Source of the DNA: Rhodomicrobium sp052144215
GTDB taxonomy: Bacteria; Pseudomonadota; Alphaproteobacteria; Rhizobiales; Rhodomicrobiaceae
Length of the DNA: 64,000 nt
Assembly: GCA_052144215.1 (NCBI GenBank)
Contig: JBKQQS010000003.1
Location: 4,923 to 68,922, forward strand
Direction: 5' to 3'
The notes beneath the pieces were generated by a model that made no database searches, was not told where the DNA came from, and was given only the letters and a program-made list of their open reading frames with translations. Positions 47,405 to 56,907 of this stretch are shown here, piece by piece (position 1 is the first letter of the stretch; every line of letters starts with the position of its first letter). The translations under genes were made by a program, and so were the position numbers.

Positions 47405-48001
47405 TCAAGACCGGCTTTGGGAGCCAACACCGGTCCAGCGCGAAGCAAGACTGATGTCTATCCCGAAAAGATCGAGCACGCGTCCAACGGTGTGGCCGAT
47501 CATCTCATCGAGGCTATTGGGGCGCGCGTAGAACGAGGGAACGGGCGGGTAGACGATCGCACCGGCTTCCGTGGCTGCGAGCATGCTCCGGATATGCCCA
47601 AGATGAAGCGGTGTCTCCCGCAGCAGCAAAACGAGCCGGCGCCTCTCTTTCAAAGTAACATCTGCGGCGCGGGACAAAAGGTTATTCCCTGGACAAACAG
47701 CGATCTCCGAAAGCGTCTTCACCGAGCAAGGGGCAACGATCATTCCACGGGTCAGAAACGATCCGCTGGAGCACGCTGCGCCGATTTCCTGATTATCGTA
47801 GACCGTGCTCGCAAGCTTCTCGACGTCCGCGACTTTCATATCGGTCTCCGCAGCGAGCGTGATGTGTGCCGAACGCGTCATGATGAGATGCGTTTCGATG
47901 CCCAGCTCCTTGAGAACCGCAAGCATGCGCACGCCGTAAATCGCGCCGGACGCGCCGCTTATGCCAACGATCAGCGGGTTCGATCGCTTCTCTGCCGGCA
48001 T
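47405..48001 (-). CDS. ubiX: UbiX-family flavin prenyltransferase
   Basis: This 198-residue flavoprotein has the N-terminal GISGASGAIYGVRML and the conserved RSAHITLAAETD and APCSVKTLSEIA segments. It makes prenylated FMN for UbiD-type decarboxylases. I use the ATG at 48001; a GTG six codons upstream is possible. No ubiD lies next to it in this window. It is divergent from the lytic transglycosylase, across a long gap. Confidence 0.9.
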   Translation of the reverse strand: MPAEKRSNPLIVGISGASGAIYGVRMLAVLKELGIETHLIMTRSAHITLAAETDMKVADVEKLASTVYDNQEIGAACSSGSFLTRGMIVAPCSVKTLSEIAVCPGNNLLSRAADVTLKERRRLVLLLRETPLHLGHIRSMLAATEAGAIVYPPVPSFYARPNSLDEMIGHTVGRVLDLFGIDISLASRWTGVGSQSRS

Positions 48002-48731
48002 GGGGGAATGCCCGTTCACGTTCCGGCCCCGTGAGCTGGGCGGCAATCGCTTCCGGTAATCGCCGCCTCTTGGCCCGCCCTGTCTTCGCCAGGAACGCAA
48101 ATGCTGCGCCGCCCTTCGGATGCATCGAGAGGTTCGGCCGCATCGACGCCCATCTTCGCTCCTACACTGCCGGGCATCGCCGGATCGACCGCGATCCGGC
48201 CGGATTTGCCGGTGAGTATGCCAAAGCCCAAACTCATCGGAGTAACAGTCTAAGGTTGGAAGTCCACGGCCGCAAGCCCAAGGAATACTCCAGCTAAAGG
48301 ACCATATATCATGACATGGCGCTGCGGCTCCGCCCGAGGTTCGGCTTTCGTCATCGCGGCCCGCTTGCGGCCGGACGGGCTTGTGCTTGCCAGTGCGCCT
48401 GGCGCGTGGGTACGCGAGGTCTCAGGAGCCGGAGGTTTCTTCGGCGCTCTTCAGCGCGTTGCGAATACATCCCGAAGAGTGCCGATAGCTGGGCTTTCAC
48501 GTTAGCAACAACCGCTATCGTCAGCAAGATTGCGCTCCAGCCCGCTGCTAAGCACTCTGCCCCCGGACGATTTTAATGGAATTTTAATCATCAGTTAACG
48601 GATTAATTGCGCGATACCGGCTGCGGGGGGTACGGAGAGGCAGGGCTTGACTTGGGCAAGTAAATTTGGGGGGGCAAGCGGCCCTCACTCAGCCCAGCCC
48701 GTCCTAAAGCGCTATCGCGCCGGAGTGTCCG
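48002..48731. other. Non-coding stretch upstream of ubiX and the lytic transglycosylase
   Basis: About 730 bases with only short, unsupported ORFs. One, from 48311 (64 codons), has a weak AAAGGA site but no recognisable product. AT content rises around 48580-48620. I see no RNA gene or mobile-element end. Confidence 0.45.
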
Positions 48732-49460
48732 ATGAAGGGTCAATCGCCAATAATTCTGTTCATTCCGATGTTTCTTGCGTTATCTCAAACGCTTTGCACT
48801 CCAGCAGAGGCTGCGGACCTAGCGGCGGCCGCACTAGCCGGCCGCGTATGCATCAAGCCGGCCCTTATCTTGGCGGATTTCGACTCCATCTGCGGCTGGG
48901 AGTATTGTCCGTCCCGCGCGCCCTTTATGAGCCGCCCGCCCGGTAACTACGAGGCGCGCCGCTACGACGAACGCGAGCTGGAGCGGCCTAACGCTTACGG
49001 CGGCTATAGCCGCGAGGCTGCCGGCGTGGGCGTCAGATATCCCTTCGCAGAGTTTGTGAGCGAAGCGTCCCGGCGCTTCCGCATACCGGTCTCGTGGATT
49101 CGCGCGGTCATTCGCGTGGAAAGCCGGGGCGATGTCTTTACCATCTCCCATAAGGGGGCGATGGGCCTGATGCAAATCATGCCGTCGACCTGGACGATGC
49201 TTCGTGCCCGATACGGACTGGGCGCCAATCCCTACGACCCTCACGACAATATTGTGGCCGGCACAGCCTACCTGCGCGAGCTGCACGACCTCTATGGTTC
49301 GCCAGGATTTCTCGCGGCCTACAATGCCGGCCCGGCCCGCTACGAAGAATTTCTTATTTCCGGCCAGCCGCTGCCAGCCGAGACGCAAAACTATGTCGCC
49401 GCCCTATTGCCGCTCATCGAGGTACCTGCGGCTAGCATTCGCGAGCCGCGAGGTTGGTGA
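48732..49460 (+). CDS. Lytic transglycosylase (SLT domain)
   Basis: This 242-residue exported protein has a signal peptide (IILFIPMFLALSQTLCTPA). The SLT domain occupies about residues 110-215: the catalytic Glu in AVIRVESRGD, then GAMGLMQIMPSTW and NIVAGTAYLRELHDLYG, ending AYNAGP. It cleaves peptidoglycan glycan strands to 1,6-anhydro ends, the same product that AnmK recycles. It is monocistronic and convergent with the HNH gene. Confidence 0.9.
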   Translation: MKGQSPIILFIPMFLALSQTLCTPAEAADLAAAALAGRVCIKPALILADFDSICGWEYCPSRAPFMSRPPGNYEARRYDERELERPNAYGGYSREAAGVGVRYPFAEFVSEASRRFRIPVSWIRAVIRVESRGDVFTISHKGAMGLMQIMPSTWTMLRARYGLGANPYDPHDNIVAGTAYLRELHDLYGSPGFLAAYNAGPARYEEFLISGQPLPAETQNYVAALLPLIEVPAASIREPRGW

Positions 49461-49525
49461 TCGCGCATTGCCCAATTACGGCCCGATCGCGCGCCAGCTT
49501 TTTGCAGCGCAGGGAGCGCCAAAGA

Positions 49526-49547
49526 GCGCACCGCCATGGCGGTGCGC
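49526..49547. terminator. Perfect 22-bp palindrome between convergent genes
   Basis: GCGCACCGCCA-TGGCGGTGCGC is self-complementary over 22 bases, between the stop of the lytic transglycosylase and that of the HNH gene. There are no T-runs on either side. It may act as a bidirectional terminator, but that is inferred. Confidence 0.4.
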
Positions 49548-49565
49548 GTGGAAAGGCCGCCGGGG

Positions 49566-50138
49566 TTACGGCTCCAGCTCGGTATCCCAATAAAGATAGT
49601 CGAGCCAACTTTCGTGCAGGTAGTTCGGCGGAAAGTATCGCCCGTTGCGATGCAGCTCGTGCACCGTCGGGCGGTAGGGCTTCAGCGCAGGAAACATTCT
49701 TGCCTTTGCGGGCATCTTTCCACCCTTGCGCAAATTACAGGGAGCGCAAGCGGTGGTGACGTTATCCCAGCGCGTCTGCCCTCCGCGCGACCGCGGAATG
49801 ACGTGATCAAAGGTCAGATCGTGCGGGCAGCCGCAATACTGACATTGAAACCGGTCCCGCAGAAAGACATTGAAACGCGTGAAGGCCGGATAAAGCGCTG
49901 GTTTCACGAAGGTCTTCAACGAGACGACGCTCGGAAGTTTCATCTCGAAGTTTGGACTGTGAACGACGCGATCGTAAAATGACACGATATTCACGCGGTC
50001 AAGGAACACCGCCTTGATCGTTTCTTGCCAGTTCCAAAGGGAAAGAGGGTAGTAGCTCAGCGGCTGATAATCCGCGTTGAGCACGAGAGCCGGAAAGCTA
50101 TCCGGCGGAGACCCAGCAGTCGCTGCCAATGCCGTCAC
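49566..50138 (-). CDS. HNH endonuclease family protein
   Basis: This 190-residue protein carries an HNH/Zn-finger core: CQYCGCPHDLTFDHVIPRSR, then a second CxxC in TTACAPCNLRKGGK. An N-terminal domain begins ALVLNADYQPLSYYPLSLW. This subgroup is widely conserved in alphaproteobacterial chromosomes, and its biological role is unclear. The start is a GTG at 50138 preceded by AGGAAAGG. Confidence 0.87.
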   Translation of the reverse strand: MTALAATAGSPPDSFPALVLNADYQPLSYYPLSLWNWQETIKAVFLDRVNIVSFYDRVVHSPNFEMKLPSVVSLKTFVKPALYPAFTRFNVFLRDRFQCQYCGCPHDLTFDHVIPRSRGGQTRWDNVTTACAPCNLRKGGKMPAKARMFPALKPYRPTVHELHRNGRYFPPNYLHESWLDYLYWDTELEP

Positions 50139-50266
50139 GTTTACCTTTCCTCAACGGTTGCCGTTAAGTCGGGGGCTACGCTCGCACGACGTCGCTCTAA
50201 CATGGTTTGGATACTACAGTCGCGTGTCACTTCTGTGAAGGCCATCTTTGCCACAGATAATGCTCC

Positions 50267-50608
50267 ATGATAGCCTTGGCCCTCCGCTCAACCGTTAATG
50301 AGGCCGTTTGGGTGCCCAAACGCAGCGAAATTGAAGAAGCTCTGCGTCTCTTAGCGCCGCGTATTCCTGACTACGAGGCCAGCGCGATAGCGGACCACGC
50401 TGTGGATAGCCGCGGCCTGAACTGCGCCTCGCCTCAGACAGCGGCCTGGCTTTCAATGGTTGCTTTTGTCCGTCACGCGCTGACCGAATACGATGCGCTT
50501 CTCGAGGAAGGCTACGACCAGGAGAGCGCACGCCATTTCGTCGCCGCCGAAATTCAGGCTGTGCTGGAGGAATGGGGCGTGTCGCGGCGCTTGAGTCCCC
50601 TTGATTAG
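50267..50608 (+). CDS. DUF2293 protein
   Basis: This 113-residue protein matches the DUF2293 pattern: IEEALRLLAPRIPDYEASAI, SRGLNCASPQTAAWLSMVAF and YDQESARHFV. It is small, mainly helical and cytoplasmic. The function is unknown. The HNH gene is divergent, across a 128-bp gap that holds both starts. Confidence 0.82.
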   Translation: MIALALRSTVNEAVWVPKRSEIEEALRLLAPRIPDYEASAIADHAVDSRGLNCASPQTAAWLSMVAFVRHALTEYDALLEEGYDQESARHFVAAEIQAVLEEWGVSRRLSPLD

Positions 50609-50806
50609 GCAAGCGCCCCCCGCGCGTCACCCCTGAAACCGGCTATTCGTGCGGAGGGAGGCGCTGCTTACTGGCTACACGCTTCGGCTGCAGAACACTG
50701 GCGTCACAGCTTAATGCGCTGGGCGAATCAGCCACAGCTTAAAGCGCCGCCAGCCGCCGCCAAGGCAAGCGCCTTCTTTCGCGCAGCTACCACGGCCCTG
50801 CTTGGC

Positions 50807-51538
50807 TTAGGCCGTATCCTGCGCAGTGCTTCCGGGGCTCAAAGCTCCGACGATACTCGCAAGCACCACCGCAAAAATGCCCGTTACGAAAATTCCGTCG
50901 AAGGTTCCCGCTCCGCCGATCGAGGCAACCGGAGTGCCAAGCCCCCGGATGGTGGCGAGATTCATAAGATCGGCACCGATCAGTGTGCCTATGCTGCCAC
51001 TCACATAAGCGACGGCCGGAGCTTGGCTCCAGGCCAGGACACAGGAAATGGCACAGGCGGCGATGGGCGGAATAAAAACCGGAATGGTGATCCCTGCCCC
51101 CTGCACTGGCTTGGACAGCATAAAGCATACTGCGCTAACCACGGCGGTAGCGGCGATGGCCGGCAGCCAGATGCGATTTTTGACGAGCAAATAGAGAGAA
51201 AGCAGTATGGGGATCACCGCTCCGCCCAGATTGATCGCAATGATTGTGCCCGGCCAGTCGACCTCGGTCGGCAGGATGTATTCCATTCCGAAGAAATCGA
51301 CGCGCTGACCTACAACGACCGTTTCGTCCGGAAAATGTGCGATCGGGATATTAACGTAGCTGCCGAGCAAGCTTGCCAGGAGCAAGAACATGGCCGTTCC
51401 AGGTGAAATGCCGAGGCGCGAATAAACGTATCGAATGAGCCCGATCTGGATGAGAACCGTGAGGATTCCGAGGGCAATGAAGAGCAAGGCATAGATCGGC
51501 CAGGAAATTGGCAGATACTGGAGATGGCCTGGGTACAT
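50807..51538 (-). CDS. DUF1614 membrane protein
   Basis: This 243-residue protein has six to seven hydrophobic segments, beginning YALLFIALGILTVLIQIGLI. The DUF1614 features include a GSYVNIPIAHF segment and an internal GADLMNL motif. It is an inner-membrane protein of unknown role. It is monocistronic, with an ATG start. Confidence 0.83.
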   Translation of the reverse strand: MYPGHLQYLPISWPIYALLFIALGILTVLIQIGLIRYVYSRLGISPGTAMFLLLASLLGSYVNIPIAHFPDETVVVGQRVDFFGMEYILPTEVDWPGTIIAINLGGAVIPILLSLYLLVKNRIWLPAIAATAVVSAVCFMLSKPVQGAGITIPVFIPPIAACAISCVLAWSQAPAVAYVSGSIGTLIGADLMNLATIRGLGTPVASIGGAGTFDGIFVTGIFAVVLASIVGALSPGSTAQDTA

Positions 51539-51888
51539 GATCGCTTTCTCCTAAGCGGGCATAAAGGCACGCGGACGCGGTGCTTCCTATGAGATTGGGG
51601 AGCAAGGCCGGAATTTGCAGGCTCCCGTTCGAATTAGGCAAACAAAAATACAATGGAAAGCGGTGGTGGAGCGTCCCGGGCCGGCCGGTAATCGCCTCCG
51701 CGCCGCTTCCCAGCAGGCGTCCCGCAAGCGGAAATGCCGCTCCGGCTCCGGGCCAAACCGGACATTTCGAGTGTTACGGCATATGGACATATCGAGTATC
51801 ACCAACAACGATCAAGCCAAAGCTTGTGTTACCGGTTGCGCCGTGCAACGATCTATCTTGTCAGGGCCACCCAGGTCAGAGCTAAGCG
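51539..51888. other. Non-coding gap between divergent genes
   Basis: About 350 bases hold the two promoters. I see no clear structured RNA or repeat. Short ORFs in both directions are unsupported. Confidence 0.4.
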
Positions 51889-52419
51889 ATGTTCACGATT
51901 GAAAAGACTGGGCTGCTGAAGCAACGCCGGCTCGTGTCGGATGCGGTACTTAAGCCCGATGACTTCGATGCCATCGCAGACGCACTTGGCAAGACGCCAG
52001 TTCGAGCGCGCAAGATCGCCTGCATCGCTGCGTGCCGGGCGCAGGAACCCACCGTCGTCGATACTCGCTGGCAGGGCGAGGTGACGACAAACGAGGCCAG
52101 ACCGGGCGACTGGATCGTCACAAACCTCGACACGCGGAACTCGCCGCTTCGCGATGCGGCAGGCCGCGTCAACCATTATGTCATCCGTGCGGAGAAGTTC
52201 GAGCGGCTTTACGAGCGTACCGTTGGGGAAACGGAATGGGGGCCCGTGTTCAAGGCAAAAGGCACGGTCGAAGCGTTGGGGCTGCCTGGAGGGCTCGATA
52301 TCCAGGCTTCGTGGGGCGAGCGGCAGACGATCGAAAAGGGCTACTTATTGCGCAACGGAACGAGCGTTTACGGCAACGATGCCAAATCCTTCTGCGCTAC
52401 TTACGAAATCCTGCCCTAG
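51889..52419 (+). CDS. Hypothetical protein with a PGDWIVTN motif
   Basis: This 176-residue cytoplasmic protein has an N-terminal variable part and a conserved-looking core, RPGDWIVTNLDTRNS, then HYVIRAEKFERLYER and ASWGERQTIEKGYLL. The pattern resembles small domains in which a PGDxIV strand precedes a charged helix, but I cannot name it. It is convergent with the four-TM protein gene; the two stops overlap by four bases. Confidence 0.6.
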   Translation: MFTIEKTGLLKQRRLVSDAVLKPDDFDAIADALGKTPVRARKIACIAACRAQEPTVVDTRWQGEVTTNEARPGDWIVTNLDTRNSPLRDAAGRVNHYVIRAEKFERLYERTVGETEWGPVFKAKGTVEALGLPGGLDIQASWGERQTIEKGYLLRNGTSVYGNDAKSFCATYEILP

Positions 52420-53609
52420 GCGCCACTAGCCAAGCGAGGTCCCTGCGCCGCGCCACGGCGGAAGTAGTTCGGGTCGTCGCGGCCCTGGTCGAGGTCGGCC
52501 AGGCGCACCCAGTCGTTGATCTCCATCGCCATGACCGAATGCACACGCTCGGCATAATCGCGCACAACGGCCTCATTGCCGAGCGCAGCGGCTTGCCGTG
52601 CGAAGGTCAGCCGGTCCGCTGGTCCCTCCTTCAGGAGCTCCTCGAAATTGTCCAGCATGTTCCTATAGCGCGGTGCGTTCCGTTTCGCGGAATTGAGTGC
52701 GCCGAGAGCGAAGTAGAACGCCATGGCCGAGACCGCCAAAAGACCGAGCAACAACAGCGGGTACTCTGGGCCCCAAGCCTCAGCGGCGAGGAGCCGGGGC
52801 GCCGCATAAAGGAGCGGGCCGCGGAGCAAAGCGCTGGGCATGCCCTGCTCGTCTAAGCCGGCGATCGCGCTGGAGGCCAGAACAAGGCCCAACAAAACGA
52901 AAACGCCCACAGACAGGTGGCTCAGACCCCGCCTCCTTCGGATCAACCGCTCGTTCTGCTCACAGCCCTGCCGGAAATACTCGCGCTGCAGCTCGGCCTG
53001 CCAGCGCCGGAAATACTCAAGCTTCAGCGGTAATTCCAAGCCGCCGCCTTCCCCGCGATGGTCGAATACGCGCTTGAAGATCTCGCGGCGCAGCGCCTCG
53101 GCTGTCGCACGATGCTGCTGCCAGCGGCGGTAATGCCCGGCTGGCCGTGAGACGAGGCTTAAAATGGCTGTGCCAATGACGCCTGCATAGACCGCCCAAG
53201 GCGCCCAGTTCTGCCATGCCTGGGCGATTTCATCGGCGGAACTGCCGGCGCCGAGCGCCAAGCCGAACGCGCCAACGGCTCCGTGGGGGATCAATACCAT
53301 CGCCAGGGCTATGCAAACCCCCAGCCACAACGGCACACCCATAACGCCCATGCGGCGTTGGTAGCTCTTTTTCTCTCCTATCGCGCCTTTGCGGGCCTCG
53401 ACGTAACGCTCGACAGCGTCTTGGATCGGGCTCGACTCCAAAATGCTGACGAGCGGTCCCGACTCGGGCAAAAAACAGCGCAAGGGAGCAATGTGGCTGC
53501 TCGCGAATTTCTCAGCCTGGAAACTGATATTGCCCGGCACGTTCCAGCCGGCGATATCGATGGCTTTTTTAATGGGGGCGGTCTCGCTACCGCCTGCGCC
53601 TGCTGACAT
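52416..53609 (-). CDS. Four-TM membrane protein with coiled cytosolic parts (SLATT-like?)
   Basis: This 397-residue protein has four predicted helices in two pairs: about residues 89-118 and 135-155, then 229-252 and 278-300. Charged helical stretches flank them (LEYFRRWQAELQREYFRQGC; a long C-terminal helical tail). The 2TM-plus-charged-helix pattern recalls SLATT-type effector domains, which is my inference. The start is the ATG at 53609 with GGGGGAA upstream. It is transcribed divergently from the caspase-fusion gene across only 132 bp. Confidence 0.65.
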   Translation of the reverse strand: MSAGAGGSETAPIKKAIDIAGWNVPGNISFQAEKFASSHIAPLRCFLPESGPLVSILESSPIQDAVERYVEARKGAIGEKKSYQRRMGVMGVPLWLGVCIALAMVLIPHGAVGAFGLALGAGSSADEIAQAWQNWAPWAVYAGVIGTAILSLVSRPAGHYRRWQQHRATAEALRREIFKRVFDHRGEGGGLELPLKLEYFRRWQAELQREYFRQGCEQNERLIRRRRGLSHLSVGVFVLLGLVLASSAIAGLDEQGMPSALLRGPLLYAAPRLLAAEAWGPEYPLLLLGLLAVSAMAFYFALGALNSAKRNAPRYRNMLDNFEELLKEGPADRLTFARQAAALGNEAVVRDYAERVHSVMAMEINDWVRLADLDQGRDDPNYFRRGAAQGPRLASGA

Positions 53610-53741
53610 GCGATTCCCCCGCCTCATTGTAACCTATGCGCCAATTTTTAATCTTATTCTCGCGGACGGCAAATCAAAAGTCTTTTCCCATGCGCGTTTT
53701 TCAACTAGGACTGATTAAATAACCACAAGGGGGAAGAGCCG

Positions 53742-55451
53742 ATGCGATATCTGCTGCTTGCGCTGGCGCTTTGCTTTTTTTGGAGCGGCGGCGATCTCTC
53801 GGCGAAGCCCCGGCTCGCCGCGCTTGTCGTCGGCGTCGATACTTACAACGATGTGGTTAACCCAGATAAGTTCGGCTTCGAGCAGAAGCTCAATCTCGAC
53901 AAGCCGGACAAAGACGCGCGGGCGATAGCGGAGACGCTCGAAAAAGATTACGGCTATTCGGTCAGCCTCCTTGCCGATCCTGGCGGCGACACCAGCAGGC
54001 CGGCTATCCTGGCGAAGTGGACAGAACTCCTGGAAAGCTCTCAGGATGGCGACGTTGTCTTGTTCTATTTCGCCGGCCACGGCGCCGAGTTGAAAGGCAA
54101 TAACTATATGCTGCCGCGGGATGCGAAGTATCATTGGAAATGGGAAGATCAGGAAAGGCTCAATAAGCTCACGAGCAGCACGATAGAACTTCAATCCTTA
54201 ATCGAAAATCTTTCCACCGCCAAGGAGAACTCCAACAAGGATTTGATCGGCATTTTCATCATTGATGCCTGCCGCGAGAACCCATTCAACTTCACCTCGG
54301 ATAAAACTGGCCAGCTCGTCGTCGCATTGGGGCCCAATGTGTCTCCGTCTCGCCAGCTCTTTATTATGTTCTCTGCTGGAGCGGGGCAGACGGCAAAGGA
54401 AGCCAAGAATGCTCAGCATTCGGTTTACGCGGAGGAGTTCCTGCGGCTGCTTAAAGAAAAAGACATGGCGCTCAGCGAGATGGCTCAGCGTCTGCGCTTC
54501 AACGTCAACCAGGCTGCGCTGCGGCTCCGCTGCGGCCAGCTCCCCTGCGGCCCGCAGACACCGGCCTACTACGACCAACTCATGACAAGACTGACTATTT
54601 CGGGGATGGATGCACGAGCGGAGCCCGCGCATAACGATGCAATCAGGGCGGGAACCCCAGAGGCCGTTGCTGCGGAGCGCTCGCTGGGACATCGCGATGC
54701 GCAGATCGATTGTCCCTACTGTCCAGAGCTCGTCGTGCTGAACGCCGGCTCGTTCCAGATGGGGTCGGACGGGAAGGAGAAAGGGCATCGGACAAATGAG
54801 GAGCCCCGCCACAGCGTTGTCATCGGCAAGAAGTTCGCCATAGGCAAGTACCAAGTCACAAATCGCGAATGGGACGCCTGCGTGCGGGAGGGCGGCTGCC
54901 AGGGCGCCAGGCGTGACGACCTCAAGCCCGTGGCCGAAGTGTCTTGGAGCGACGCGAACTCTTATCTCCAGTGGCTCAAGCATAAGACAGGCGCTACCTA
55001 CCGGCTTGCGACCGAGGCTGAATGGGAATACGCGGCGCGCGCCGGAACCGGAACGCGCTACTTCTTTAAAGGCGACGAGGCGCAGCTGTGCGAATACGCG
55101 AACGGCGCCGACAAAAGGTTGGGCGTGCTGCCTTACGCAAACCAAACCTGCGACGACGGCGTCGGCCGTCAGACGTCGATCGTTGGCCGGTACCGGCCCA
55201 ATCCTTGGGGGTTGTACGACATGGCCGGCAACGTCTGGGAATGGGTGCAGGACTGCTGGCATGAAAACTATGAGGGAGCCCCTGCGGACGGTTCCAGCTG
55301 GCAGGAGGCTACCTGCGCGCGCCGTGTCGCCCGTGGCGGCTCGTGGCGGAGCGGGCCGGACGCATTGCGCAGCGCAGCGCGCAATGCTTTCCCGCCCAGC
55401 CACAGCCGTTCAACGCTCGGTTTTCGCGTCGTACGCGAGATCGCCGAATAG
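53742..55451 (+). CDS. Exported caspase-like protease fused to a formylglycine-generating-enzyme-fold domain
   Basis: This 569-residue protein has a signal peptide (MRYLLLALALCFFWSGGDLS). The peptidase C14 (metacaspase) domain has catalytic His113 in YFAGHGAEL and Cys177 in IIDACRENPF. After a linker, a sulfatase-modifying-factor (SUMF1/FGE) fold runs over about residues 328-565: NAGSFQMGSD, TYRLATEAEWEYAARAG, YDMAGNVWEWV and RVARGGSW. The FGE active-site cysteines are not visible in the RSAARN region, so that domain probably binds rather than oxidises. The ribosome-binding site is GGGGGAAG. Catalytic residues of the protease are intact. Confidence 0.9.
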   Translation: MRYLLLALALCFFWSGGDLSAKPRLAALVVGVDTYNDVVNPDKFGFEQKLNLDKPDKDARAIAETLEKDYGYSVSLLADPGGDTSRPAILAKWTELLESSQDGDVVLFYFAGHGAELKGNNYMLPRDAKYHWKWEDQERLNKLTSSTIELQSLIENLSTAKENSNKDLIGIFIIDACRENPFNFTSDKTGQLVVALGPNVSPSRQLFIMFSAGAGQTAKEAKNAQHSVYAEEFLRLLKEKDMALSEMAQRLRFNVNQAALRLRCGQLPCGPQTPAYYDQLMTRLTISGMDARAEPAHNDAIRAGTPEAVAAERSLGHRDAQIDCPYCPELVVLNAGSFQMGSDGKEKGHRTNEEPRHSVVIGKKFAIGKYQVTNREWDACVREGGCQGARRDDLKPVAEVSWSDANSYLQWLKHKTGATYRLATEAEWEYAARAGTGTRYFFKGDEAQLCEYANGADKRLGVLPYANQTCDDGVGRQTSIVGRYRPNPWGLYDMAGNVWEWVQDCWHENYEGAPADGSSWQEATCARRVARGGSWRSGPDALRSAARNAFPPSHSRSTLGFRVVREIAE

Positions 55452-55602
55452 CTACCGCCGGCGCTTCGTTTGCGCGGAAGAGCCCCGCCTGCGAGCATTG
55501 AGAGCCGTGCGCTTTTGGCTCGCATTGCCGCTTGATGCCTTTCATGATCGTAGAAACTGCTCTAATATGATCCTCCGGGGGCAAAAGCCCTACCGACACC
55601 TA

Positions 55603-55631
55603 TTGACCAAGAGTGCCCATCAACTTATGGT
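55603..55631 (+). promoter_or_regulatory. Promoter of the tRNA-Lys gene
   Basis: TTGACC at 55603-55608 and TATGGT at 55626-55631 are spaced by 17 bases. A GC-rich discriminator (CGCGACGG) follows, typical of stable-RNA promoters. The tRNA begins about 40 bases downstream. Confidence 0.55.
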
Positions 55632-55671
55632 CGCGACGGTTTTTCCGTGCAGACCGCCGTCGATGTCTTAA

Positions 55672-55747
55672 GAGCCCATAGCTCAGCCGGTAGAGCATCT
55701 GACTTTTAATCAGAGGGTCGATGGTTCGAATCCATCTGGGCTCACCA
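55672..55747 (+). tRNA. tRNA-Lys (anticodon UUU)
   Basis: The acceptor stem GAGCCCA pairs with TGGGCTC and is followed by ACCA. The D-arm CTCAGCCGGTAGAG, the anticodon arm TCTGA-CTTTTAA-TCAGA (anticodon TTT) and the T-arm with GGTTCGAATCC are all present; CCA is encoded. An integrase gene begins 71 bases beyond its 3' end and reads toward it, so the tRNA 3' end is the likely attachment site. Confidence 0.97.
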
Positions 55748-55818
55748 ATTAAAACAATGACTTAAGGACGGAACAAAGAAGAACGGCAGCCGTGTTTTAC
55801 AATCTCCGCCGCCATGTT

Positions 55819-56907
55819 TTACAAATTCCGTTCCTTGCCTGTTCCGTCCGGTGACGCTTCCCATTTGAGGACGGCCGCAGCGGCGAGCCTTTTCTGATTC
55901 ACCTGACGCGCATAATGCTCCACCATTGCGCGCGACTGCCCGGTGATCGCCGACACTTCGGCATCCGTGCATCCGGCCTCCAGCAAAAACACCACGGCCG
56001 ACTTTCTCAAGCCGTGAAAGACAAGCCCCGCTTCGCGGAGCGGCGACATGACACCGCGGTCCAGCTCCTTACCCCATGAAGTGCGGAACCCATCTCTTGT
56101 CCATGGACGGCCCCTGCTGTTTGTCAGAATGGTCGTCGCGCGGCGCGGAATCTCAGCCAATACGCTACGCAAGTCCCGATGCGTTGCGATGCGCAGTTTC
56201 TTTCCCGTCTTCTCCTGCACGACCGACATCAGTCCGTCGGCCCAATCGCTCCAGAGCATCGCGATATCGTCGGATTGCCGCTGCCCCGAATAAAGCGCCA
56301 AAGCCGCCGCCCACCACAGCTCCGGTTTAGAAACATGCTCCCGGAAATGCAGAATGTGCTCCCAGCTCCACGGCGCGTATCCTTCGCCACCCTTCAGCTT
56401 CCGCACATGCTTGCACGGATTGTCCGAGCGATAGCCGCGTGGAATGCTCCATGACAGCATCGCCGACAGAGCCCGCACCAGGTAATTAGCTGCGGCCGGA
56501 GTATCGGCTTTCGCGTCGCGCAGCGCCAGAACGTGGCGCGCCTCAACCCCGGCAACGACAAGATCGCCCCAGACGCGCTCCACCTCTTTCAGGTAGTAGC
56601 TATAATCCACCTTCGTTCTGGAACTCAGTTCCCTCCATTCTGGACTATCCTTATAAGCCTCGATAAGCGCCTTGAACGTGCCCGCAGCAGGCTTCTTGAC
56701 AGGTTCGCCCGCGCAAGCCCGGTAAGCCTCCCACCATTCGGCATTCGGCGTGCCGTCGCCATTCGCGGGATAGCCGGGCAACTTTACGCGACCGGCTTCG
56801 CGGTCTGTGCCACGATAGGGTTGAAAATAGTAATAATTCTTGCCGCGCGCCTTGACGGCATGCACATGCGGCGGGAGCTTAACGCTCGCTTTTCTTGGCC
56901 GCGCCAC
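55819..56907 (-). CDS. Tyrosine recombinase / integrase
   Basis: This 362-residue integrase has an N-terminal arm/core-binding region (to about residue 165) and a C-terminal catalytic domain. The catalytic residues lie in ALYSGQRQSDDIAML (Arg), FHGLRKSAV (His-x-x-Arg) and AMVEHYARQVN (Tyr nucleophile). It starts at a GTG that overlaps the upstream regulator. It presumably catalyses integration at, and with the AlpA-like protein excision from, the tRNA-Lys gene. Confidence 0.92.
   Translation of the reverse strand: MARPRKASVKLPPHVHAVKARGKNYYYFQPYRGTDREAGRVKLPGYPANGDGTPNAEWWEAYRACAGEPVKKPAAGTFKALIEAYKDSPEWRELSSRTKVDYSYYLKEVERVWGDLVVAGVEARHVLALRDAKADTPAAANYLVRALSAMLSWSIPRGYRSDNPCKHVRKLKGGEGYAPWSWEHILHFREHVSKPELWWAAALALYSGQRQSDDIAMLWSDWADGLMSVVQEKTGKKLRIATHRDLRSVLAEIPRRATTILTNSRGRPWTRDGFRTSWGKELDRGVMSPLREAGLVFHGLRKSAVVFLLEAGCTDAEVSAITGQSRAMVEHYARQVNQKRLAAAAVLKWEASPDGTGKERNL

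Noticed and set aside
48311..48505. 64-codon plus-strand ORF in the ubiX/transglycosylase gap
   Set aside because: Weak start signal, Arg/Ala-rich translation typical of random GC-rich DNA, no recognisable product.
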